This document shows positions 5,583 through 10,721 of a stretch of 10,721 nucleotides of DNA, in pieces. The stretch is taken from positions 1-10,721 of the forward strand of contig JAHFPK010000067.1 of assembly GCA_023266715.1 (NCBI GenBank), in the 5' to 3' direction. The position numbers and the translations under genes were made by a program. The first letter of the stretch is position 1; every line of letters starts with the position of its first letter. The notes below the pieces were generated by a model that ran no database searches, was not told the DNA's origin, and worked only from the letters and a program-made list of their open reading frames with translations. This DNA comes from Hyphomicrobiales bacterium (GTDB taxonomy: Bacteria; Pseudomonadota; Alphaproteobacteria; Rhizobiales; Aestuariivirgaceae).

Positions 5583-6023
5583 TCAACTGGTCTTAGGGCT
5601 GAGCGGACCCCGCCAGGCCGGAATAAGGTCATCCAGACGGAGCGTTGATTGCGAAATCGGGGACTGCTGTTTGGCCGATGCCAGTTTCATTGATCCCGTC
5701 TCGATGGGATCAGTGCCGTCGGCTATGTCGGGCTGAAGGGAGGAGGAAGGCAATGTATTGGCCTCATTTGCCCATTCGTAAATCAGGCGAACACCATATT
5801 TAGCCTTGAGCTCCAGTTTATGGGCAACAAACCCCGCCGTTTCGCACACGCCAGGCTGACGCTGGCAAAAGGAGGCAAGGTCAGAAAAAGTGTTGGTGGC
5901 AATTTCGAAATAGCCGGTATCCTTGGCGGCCACATTTTGGCGAACCTGGCTTGCGTCGTCCGGTGGCGACGGCATTAATGCCGTAATGCCCGATAAAACG
6001 ATGATCGTCCGTAAAATGCGCAT
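5583..6023 (-). CDS. DUF5330 domain-containing small exported protein
   Basis: This 146-residue protein starts with a hydrophobic export signal or anchor (MRILRTIIVLSGITALMP, 1-18). It then carries the DUF5330-like core of about 45 residues: TFSDLASFCQRQPGVCETAG, KLELKAKYGVRLIYEW. The two cysteines in SFCQRQPGVC are nine residues apart in a segment expected to be periplasmic and could form a disulfide. The C-terminal 60 residues are Ser/Pro/Thr-rich and look disordered. The function is unknown. ATG 6023 is preferred over GTG 6029 because it places the positive residue directly before the hydrophobic core. The gene is upstream of sufE on the same strand, so the two may be cotranscribed. Two dyads lie in its leader (6025-6045 and 6054-6070). 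The family call is from remembered motif resemblance. Confidence 0.68.
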   Translation of the reverse strand: MRILRTIIVLSGITALMPSPPDDASQVRQNVAAKDTGYFEIATNTFSDLASFCQRQPGVCETAGFVAHKLELKAKYGVRLIYEWANEANTLPSSSLQPDIADGTDPIETGSMKLASAKQQSPISQSTLRLDDLIPAWRGPLSPKTS

Positions 6024-6024
6024 T

Positions 6025-6045
6025 TCCACACCCTATTGCTGTGGA
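6025..6045 (-). promoter_or_regulatory. Dyad covering the ribosome-binding region of the DUF5330 gene
   Basis: TCCACA and TGTGGA (plus-strand 6025-6030 and 6040-6045) are exact reverse complements around nine bases. The dyad ends one base before the ATG on the minus strand and would place the GGGTG segment used as ribosome binding site in a hairpin loop. It could be an operator or a translational control hairpin; the arms are only six bases. Confidence 0.35.
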
Positions 6046-6053
6046 CTGTCGTA

Positions 6054-6070
6054 CCGAAAAAATATTTCGG
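6054..6070. promoter_or_regulatory. AT-rich dyad in the divergent DUF5330/peptidoglycan-binding intergenic region
   Basis: CCGAAA (6054-6059) and TTTCGG (6065-6070) pair perfectly around AAATA. The site is about 30 bases upstream of the DUF5330 start and between two divergently transcribed genes, where a regulator site would be expected. No regulator is identified. Confidence 0.35.
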
Positions 6071-6248
6071 ATGGTTAAAGCCGATAAGGTTGATTTTGTG
6101 CAAATTTTAGTTTTGCCATTAATGCTTTTTTCACCCTGCTAAGCAATTGAAAGAGTGCAGGAAATTCGTGGAAAGGCGCTGTTAACCAACGTGCGCCAAG
6201 GTGGCGGAATTGGGACCATTTTTTGTTTGTGGGTATGGGTTAGAATTC

Positions 6249-6929
6249 ATGAAAGATGTGCTGGAGGAAAGCGGGCCAAGACTGCGGCCGCTCTCGATCC
6301 TGGCGCTCGTTGCGACTTTGACCTTGAGTTTTGCAATTCTTTACAATGCATTCCTGGGGCAGGTTGGAGGCGCGGGCCGCCCACGCTTTGTGGCTTCCGA
6401 ACTATCCGCCACTGGCGCATCGACGCGCGTTGACGTCGTAGTTTCGAACCGCAGACAAAACACGATTATCCTGAAATATGATCCTCGGGTTGAAGAGGTC
6501 CAGCGCGGACTTCTGGCAACCGGCCATTATCAAGGCATGGTTGATGGTGTTGCAGGCAAACGCACCCGTCTTGCCATTGCCTCCTATCAGAGGGCCGCAG
6601 GCCTCAGGGTTGATGGCGAAGTGTCAAACGAACTCCTTGAACATCTTCGCTACACCCAGCAGGTTGCGGCAGCGTCCGAATTTACGGCAAGTGTTGCGGC
6701 GTTGGAAAAAAAACCAACCGCCGTCGCCGCCCTTCGCCAGGTTCAAACCGGCCTGGCTGAACTCGGCTATGCCCCAGGCGAAATCACCGGCGATCTGACC
6801 AGCGCCACGATTCGCGCGATCATCCAGTTTGAAAAAGACCGGGGTCTGCCAAGCGATGGCACAGTATCCAATGCGTTGCTCTCGGAAATTGCTAAAATGA
6901 GTGGTGACTCTGTGATTGCTACGGAATAG
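6249..6929 (+). CDS. Membrane-anchored protein with two peptidoglycan-binding domains
   Basis: This 226-residue protein has a short cytosolic N-terminus, one membrane segment (about 15-37, LSILALVATLTLSFAILYNAF) and a periplasmic part with two PG_binding_1-type domains. The first (about 79-134) reads VEEVQRGLLATGHYQGMVDG then KRTRLAIASYQRAAGLRVDG. The second (about 162-214) reads LRQVQTGLAELGYAPGEITG then SATIRAIIQFEKDRGLPSDG. Both show the family pattern of LGY/GHY, G-x-x-D or TGD, a helix with IxxFQ-like residues, and the closing G-L-x-x-D-G. No catalytic domain (amidase, L,D-transpeptidase, lytic transglycosylase) is attached, so it probably tethers the inner membrane or a partner to the wall. 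ATG 6249 is chosen over GTG 6201 because it gives a standard membrane topology; neither has a strong ribosome binding site. The DUF1491 gene follows after 14 bases, suggesting an operon. Confidence 0.85.
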   Translation: MKDVLEESGPRLRPLSILALVATLTLSFAILYNAFLGQVGGAGRPRFVASELSATGASTRVDVVVSNRRQNTIILKYDPRVEEVQRGLLATGHYQGMVDGVAGKRTRLAIASYQRAAGLRVDGEVSNELLEHLRYTQQVAAASEFTASVAALEKKPTAVAALRQVQTGLAELGYAPGEITGDLTSATIRAIIQFEKDRGLPSDGTVSNALLSEIAKMSGDSVIATE

Positions 6930-6943
6930 CCTGCAGCATTCCC

Positions 6944-7282
6944 ATGCGCTTAAAATCGGAAGTTTGGGTTCAGGCCTTTATGCGAAAGTGTAACGGGCAG
7001 GGGAAATTTTGCACGGTTGCGGCCAAGGGGGCAGCTGAAGCGGGCGCAATTTTTGTCATCATCAACCGGCTTGATGGCCGCTTTCATCTTTTTGGACCGG
7101 CCCCGGGCCCCGCCTTTGATGATCGCGGCGACCGGCGTTTCATTGAAGAGTTGCCATTTCCCGCAACCGAGGCCGATGTCACAACACTTCTGGTGCGTCG
7201 GCGGAAATTTGACTCGGACCTGTGGATTGTCGAAGTGGAAGACCGCGACGGAACAGCGGGTCTTGCGCCGGCAAAAATATAA
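6944..7282 (+). CDS. DUF1491 family protein
   Basis: This 112-residue soluble protein matches the alphaproteobacterial DUF1491 family over its full length. It opens with MRLKSEVWVQAFMRKCN, then GAAEAGAIFVIINRLDGRFHLFGPAPG (about 29-55), and closes with LLVRRRKFDSDLWIVEVEDRDG (about 82-103). The function of the family is unknown. No signal peptide, membrane segment or metal site is obvious. It starts 14 bases after the peptidoglycan-binding gene, and the absence of a clear ribosome binding site suggests translation coupled to that gene. The pairing with the upstream envelope gene may only reflect operon economy. Confidence 0.82.
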   Translation: MRLKSEVWVQAFMRKCNGQGKFCTVAAKGAAEAGAIFVIINRLDGRFHLFGPAPGPAFDDRGDRRFIEELPFPATEADVTTLLVRRRKFDSDLWIVEVEDRDGTAGLAPAKI

Positions 7283-7376
7283 ATCCGGTTAGTCAATTTT
7301 TAACCATGTCTCGCCTTAACTGCAAAAAAGCGAGGCCGAACTCGCGAACATTACTGCGTCTGCGAGGAATGAGAAA

Positions 7377-7565
7377 ATGAGTGTCGTTTTGCAGTTTCCG
7401 ACCAACCGTGTTGTTTCGCGTGATCCCAACGATACGGTTCTTGCCGAAGTTGTGATTTTTCCCGGTGTTCGGATTGAACGGCGCAATTTTGATTTGGCAA
7501 AGGCCACGGTATCCGGCCGAAAACGCCGCGCCTCGCAAGCCGCTATTGACGAGGATATGGCTTAG
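7377..7565 (+). CDS. Small hypothetical protein, 62 residues
   Basis: A short frame begins at ATG 7377 with GAGG (7364-7367) and GAGA just upstream, which supports translation. The protein opens MSVVLQFPTNRVVSRDPND, then has EVVIFPGVRIERRNFDLAKA (about 24-43), and ends in a basic and then acidic tail. The segment with IFPGVRIERR looks like a conserved beta-rich core of the kind seen in short rhizobial hypothetical proteins, but I do not recognise a named family. No signal peptide or membrane segment is present. It sits alone between DUF1491 and the PAP2 gene, with 94 and 76 bases on either side. It could be an overlooked short gene of a conserved family. Confidence 0.6.
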   Translation: MSVVLQFPTNRVVSRDPNDTVLAEVVIFPGVRIERRNFDLAKATVSGRKRRASQAAIDEDMA

Positions 7566-7641
7566 CTCCGCCGAAATCCCAACCGCAGCACATTCTTAAG
7601 CTGCAATTTGCTAGCGTCTTTCTCTTTGCAATGGGTGAGAT

Positions 7642-8694
7642 ATGCAGCAGGGCGTCAGCCTGGCACCACAAGTGGAAGAACGGCGTGGCATCCCCTACGC
7701 CATTGCTGATTTGTCCACAATCTTCCTGGCTGGCTTCAAAAGCCATCTGCTTCCCCACCTGTTGGCCCTTTTCATTCTTGTCTCGGGTTATGCCGCAGTG
7801 GAACTCGGCGGCGGATCCAACGTCTCGCCATCTTTTCAAGTCTTTGTTGCAAAATATTTCGCCGCTACGGCATTCTATGTGCTGGTACTTCTCTTTCTCG
7901 TTAAATTCCTGCGCATGATTATTGTCGAAAAACCCGAGAAGCCGATTTCACACCTGCTGCAATGGGGACTCAGCAATCTCACGGACAGACAACGCATTGC
8001 CAATGGCGTTCACGGCTTGCTCTTCACTTTTATGGTGATGGGGGGCTTCACCATATGGAAGAACCAGATTTCCGTCATGGGCCATTTCGCCTGGGATCAG
8101 GACCTCGTATCGCTTGAGCGGCTCCTGCATGGGGGCATGTTACCGCAAGATATTCTGGCAACGGTCCTTGGTTTTCCGCTAACAGCCAAAATTCTTGATA
8201 TGGCTTACCTCCTGTGGTTTCCCATGCTCCTTGGCAGCATATTCATCATGTCGTTCCAGCCGCAACAATCACTTCTGCGCATGCGTTTCATGATTGCATT
8301 TGCCCTCACATGGGTCCTCGGAGGCATCATTACGGCCAATATTTTTGCTTCTGCGGGACCTGTCTATTATGGCCGCTTAAATCCCGCCCTCGATTTTTTC
8401 GCAGCCCATATGGATCTTCTCCGCAACATCAGTGCATCTGCCCATCTTGAAGCGCTGGCCTTGCAGGATTCATTGTGGACGATCTATGCGGCTACGCCAT
8501 CCTTTTCTTCAATATCGGCTTTTCCGAGCATGCACGTGGCCATCGCGATGCTAATTTTTCCTGTCTGCCGCCATCTCGGCTGGTTGCTCGCAGGTCTCGG
8601 CGCCACCTATCTCCTTCTCACTTTCATAGGCAGCATTTTTCTCGGCTGGCACTATGCCATTGATGGTATGCTGGAGCAGGTTTTGCGCTTGTGA
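7642..8694 (+). CDS. PAP2-family membrane phosphatase, 3' end frameshifted
   Basis: This is an integral inner-membrane protein of the PAP2 superfamily in the branch resembling inositol-phosphoceramide synthase (PAP2_3). Such enzymes remove or transfer phosphate groups on lipid head groups at the outer face of the membrane. The 350 residues contain several hydrophobic helices. The catalytic motifs are late: SISAFPSMHVA with His298, and GWHYAIDG with His337 and Asp341. The Lys-Arg-Pro first motif of classical PAP2 enzymes is not seen, as usual in this branch. ATG 7642 has GGTGAG just upstream. Immediately after GWHYAIDG the frame runs into an unrelated tail, MLEQVLRL. One frame over, from TAT at 8667, the sequence continues YAGAGFALVSWWLGGIIARRPAA to TGA at 8736-8738, exactly the last membrane helix expected. 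One T appears to be missing. The active site is intact but the last helix is lost in this reading. Confidence 0.85.
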   Translation: MQQGVSLAPQVEERRGIPYAIADLSTIFLAGFKSHLLPHLLALFILVSGYAAVELGGGSNVSPSFQVFVAKYFAATAFYVLVLLFLVKFLRMIIVEKPEKPISHLLQWGLSNLTDRQRIANGVHGLLFTFMVMGGFTIWKNQISVMGHFAWDQDLVSLERLLHGGMLPQDILATVLGFPLTAKILDMAYLLWFPMLLGSIFIMSFQPQQSLLRMRFMIAFALTWVLGGIITANIFASAGPVYYGRLNPALDFFAAHMDLLRNISASAHLEALALQDSLWTIYAATPSFSSISAFPSMHVAIAMLIFPVCRHLGWLLAGLGATYLLLTFIGSIFLGWHYAIDGMLEQVLRL

Positions 8695-8739
8695 GCTGGT
8701 GGCTAGGCGGTATTATCGCAAGGCGCCCGGCGGCTTGAA

Positions 8740-9288
8740 CTAAGTTGCAGCCTTGCCGCAGGAACTTTTCGAAAGGGTTTCCGAACGGCTTTCGCGCATG
8801 GCCCGGTCCGTGGAAGGCACCCAGAACAGGGCGAATCCCCGTTCATCCGTCGACTGCACCTTCCAGCCTGAGGATGCCACCAGGTCTTCCTCCTTTACTG
8901 CAAAGAGATCAAGGATGCCGGGGGCCATTGCCAGTTGCAGGCTGAATTTATCTATTCCGGATTGTTCGTCACTGACCGTGTACAGCGTTTTTCCAAACCG
9001 GGAATAAACCGTCAGAGTCCAGATCCCGTCGGGAAGATTGGCATCCAGTGTTATCGGCCCCGACGCGAGATTAAATCGGCAAAGCCCAAAAACTGTTCCC
9101 GGGGGATACTCGGGAAAGATTTTGCTCTGCGCCTCGACAGGCAGAATGAAGAACGTGTTGTCGGCAACATCATTTGTCAGGCGGTCCAGATTTCGGTAAA
9201 ACAGGAAACTCGGCGCAAAAAGTATCGTGCTGATATGCACAATGACGGCAAGGGTCACGGCGGTAATGAACCAATAGAGATTGCGCAT
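8740..9288 (-). CDS. DUF1254-type membrane-anchored protein
   Basis: This 182-residue protein has one N-terminal membrane segment (about 5-27, YWFITAVTLAVIVHISTILF) and a periplasmic beta-rich domain resembling the N-terminal half of the DUF1254 family. Features are the CRFNLASGPITLDANLPDG strand region (about 70-88), then IWTLTVYSRFGKTLYTVSDE (89-108), and near the end RGFALFWVPSTD. In rhizobia such short anchored proteins are common and of unknown function. ATG 9288 is two bases downstream of the DUF1214 stop, so the two are almost certainly cotranscribed and probably work together. In other bacteria DUF1254 and DUF1214 occur fused in one larger protein, which supports a physical interaction. 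It is the last gene of the PBP1A operon and ends one base from the restored end of the convergent PAP2 gene. Confidence 0.75.
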   Translation of the reverse strand: MRNLYWFITAVTLAVIVHISTILFAPSFLFYRNLDRLTNDVADNTFFILPVEAQSKIFPEYPPGTVFGLCRFNLASGPITLDANLPDGIWTLTVYSRFGKTLYTVSDEQSGIDKFSLQLAMAPGILDLFAVKEEDLVASSGWKVQSTDERGFALFWVPSTDRAMRESRSETLSKSSCGKAAT

Positions 9289-9290
9289 GG

Positions 9291-9848
9291 TCAGCAGGCC
9301 ACCCTTTGCACGGCAGGAAGTTTCAGGCCGGACTCGGACTGGGACGCCCCTTCATTGGAAATCACCAGTTGGATAACCATGCTTCCTGCCATGGCCGGTC
9401 TTATCCAATTTCCCGCAACGGGATGTCTGGCCACCGCAATATTCACCGAATTGTCGGCATTTCGCACCACTTCTTCGGAAGTGATGACAGGAGAAGAGTC
9501 CCTTTCCAGAGTGTCCATTGGTCCGATTGAAAGACTCCACCAGCGCGACTCAAGTTCATTGGCGGAAATCATGTAAGTGCATTCGGTCAGCAGTTGGTTG
9601 CCTTCATCATCGCGCGAATTGGTATAGACTTGAAACAGCGATTGGGCGGGCGGCACCCGCCCTTCGAGAAGAAAGTGAGCCCGTGCATAGGGATTGGAAG
9701 ATGTCCCTGAAGCCAGGTCCCACTTGCGCCAGTTGCCCGTGGCGCCTGCTGGTTGCGAACCGACTGAATCAATGAAATACAAGGCAGACGCCCAGCCGCC
9801 GATAACGCCGAACAGGATGCTAAAAATTTTGGTCGGCACACGCATCAT
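9291..9848 (-). CDS. DUF1214-type membrane-anchored protein
   Basis: This 185-residue protein has an N-terminal anchor (about 8-27, IFSILFGVIGGWASALYFI) and a periplasmic DUF1214-like beta domain. Recognisable family features are the region YARAHFLLEGRVPPAQSLFQVYTN (about 53-76), the DDEGNQLLTECTYMISA strand pair (about 79-95) and RWWSLSIGPMD (about 101-111). The late VAGNWIRP and MVIQLVISN strands follow. The function is unknown. The family is often fused to DUF1254, here encoded two bases downstream. The start overlaps the PBP1A stop as TGATG on this strand, so translation is probably coupled to the penicillin-binding protein; a second ATG at 9845 is equally possible. The tight genetic link suggests a periplasmic partner role in wall synthesis, which is an inference. 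Confidence 0.78.
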   Translation of the reverse strand: MMRVPTKIFSILFGVIGGWASALYFIDSVGSQPAGATGNWRKWDLASGTSSNPYARAHFLLEGRVPPAQSLFQVYTNSRDDEGNQLLTECTYMISANELESRWWSLSIGPMDTLERDSSPVITSEEVVRNADNSVNIAVARHPVAGNWIRPAMAGSMVIQLVISNEGASQSESGLKLPAVQRVAC

Positions 9849-10720
9849 CAGTTGCCAAATATCTTGAAAAGCGAATTCTTCTTCTTTTTCTTCTTCACCG
9901 GCTCATCCGGGACAAGAAGATTTTCAATGAAGGTGCCCTCGGAATCTGGCTCGGCATTTGCGCCCGGAAGAACCAGGGTGTCATCCGGTGCCTTTGCTAC
10001 CTTCGTATCTTTGGGCTTTGCCGCTTTCTTTGTTGTTTTCTTCTTCTCGAAAAGCGAGAACATGTCATTCAAAACAACGGCAACGCTATCGGCATTCGCA
10101 GGCGAGGTTCCCGTATCAACGGTTACGATGCCTGTCTCATCGTTGACGAGGGCTGTCCCATCGTCGGGCTGCTCTGCCGCGGCTACCGTGTAGGTGTCGT
10201 CAAGCGGAATGCCAGCAAGGCTCGCGGGCTTCTCGCCGGCCTCGGCCACTTCCATGATCCGCTTCCAGGCGGGGGCGGGAATCAACCCCCCGGTCACCTG
10301 TTTCATCGGCGTGAAATCGTCATTGCCCACCCATACGCCGGTGACGTTATGTGCCGTAAATCCTACATACCACGCATCCCTATAGGACGTGTTGGTTCCG
10401 GTTTTGCCGCCTTGCGGGGTGAAGCCAAGATCGGCCTTGCGGGCGGTTCCCTTTTTCACAACTTCCTTCAGCATGGAATTCAGTTCGGCGATCTTCTCTT
10501 CCGGCACCACTTGTTTGAGCGGATGGGGGAACTTGCTGCGGTCATAGATGACATCGCCGTTGGGCCGCCTGATTTCGAGAACCGTATAGGGCGTGTTGAG
10601 TTTTCCACCGGAGGCAAAAGTGGAGTAGCCGTGGGTAAGGTCCATCAAGTTAAGCGCGCTGGTTCCCAGAACCATGGGCGGCCAGGTTTCCAGTTCCTCG
10701 TCAATGCCCACGTCATGGGC
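9848..10720 (-). CDS. mrcA: Penicillin-binding protein 1A, C-terminal part (5' end outside window)
   Basis: This is the C-terminal 290 or so residues of a class A penicillin-binding protein, a bifunctional glycosyltransferase and D,D-transpeptidase that polymerises and crosslinks peptidoglycan in the periplasm. The frame is open to the right edge, reading AHDVGIDEELETWPPMVLGTS, so the gene continues beyond the window with the glycosyltransferase and SxxK regions. The third transpeptidase motif KTGT is at plus-strand 10394-10405, in GGKTGTNTSYRDAWYVGFT. VTGVWVGNDDF follows, a PBP1A hallmark, and then the ALTxx-equivalent helix APAWKRIM. The last 100 residues are low-complexity, Ala/Pro/Lys-rich, with a run of six lysines and the ending NSLFKIFGN. 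The stop overlaps the DUF1214 start by one base. The symbol is used in the generic PBP1A sense. Confidence 0.92.
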   Translation of the reverse strand, partial: AHDVGIDEELETWPPMVLGTSALNLMDLTHGYSTFASGGKLNTPYTVLEIRRPNGDVIYDRSKFPHPLKQVVPEEKIAELNSMLKEVVKKGTARKADLGFTPQGGKTGTNTSYRDAWYVGFTAHNVTGVWVGNDDFTPMKQVTGGLIPAPAWKRIMEVAEAGEKPASLAGIPLDDTYTVAAAEQPDDGTALVNDETGIVTVDTGTSPANADSVAVVLNDMFSLFEKKKTTKKAAKPKDTKVAKAPDDTLVLPGANAEPDSEGTFIENLLVPDEPVKKKKKKNSLFKIFGN

Positions 10721-10721
10721 C

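Noticed and set aside
7286..7310. GGTTA/TAACC hairpin after DUF1491
   Set aside because: The stem is only five AT-rich pairs, too weak to call a terminator.
8935..9576. Plus-strand frame of 213 codons across DUF1254 and DUF1214
   Set aside because: It runs antisense through two genes with membrane anchors and family motifs, and has no ribosome binding site or known motifs.

Overview
The window looks like a chromosomal segment of an alphaproteobacterium of the order Hyphomicrobiales (Rhizobiales). The evidence is the set of lineage-typical families carried together: a DUF2336 helical-repeat protein, a Ros/MucR regulator, and DUF6456, DUF5330, DUF1491, DUF1214 and DUF1254 proteins. Base composition is moderate by eye, and GTG and TTG starts appear plausible for several genes. 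I see no rRNA, tRNA, CRISPR array, transposase or integrase. No stretch longer than about 260 bases is without a gene.

Layout. Positions 1-1168 hold the 3' part of a DUF2336 gene, followed by a hairpin. Positions 1426-1845 encode a MucR-type zinc-finger regulator preceded by a perfect palindrome. A PAS_5-type sensor-like protein follows (about 1948-2454). Next is a tightly overlapped block, arsR then AHSA1/SRPBCC then cytochrome b561 (2499-3809), also preceded by a perfect palindrome. The AHSA1 gene carries an in-frame TAG and the b561 gene a one-base deletion, so the block looks decayed or misread. A VOC-family gene (4031-4438) ends at a strong hairpin terminator. Then come DUF6456 (+), SufE (-, overlapping DUF6456 tail to tail) and DUF5330 (-). 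A divergent plus-strand run follows: a membrane-anchored protein with two peptidoglycan-binding domains, DUF1491, a 62-residue protein and a PAP2-family membrane phosphatase whose last 70 bases are out of frame. On the minus strand, reading in from the right edge, a penicillin-binding protein 1A (C-terminal part), DUF1214 and DUF1254 form a compact operon.

How it fits together. The right half is mainly envelope-related: peptidoglycan-binding domains, a PAP2 lipid phosphatase, PBP1A with two membrane-anchored partners, and a small exported DUF5330 protein. The left-centre block (PAS_5, arsR-AHSA1-b561, VOC) looks like a variable cassette between more conserved genes; that is an inference. The most notable signals are the perfect dyads at the starts of mucR, PAS_5, arsR and DUF5330, three apparent gene lesions in 6 kb, and the PBP1A-DUF1214-DUF1254 operon.
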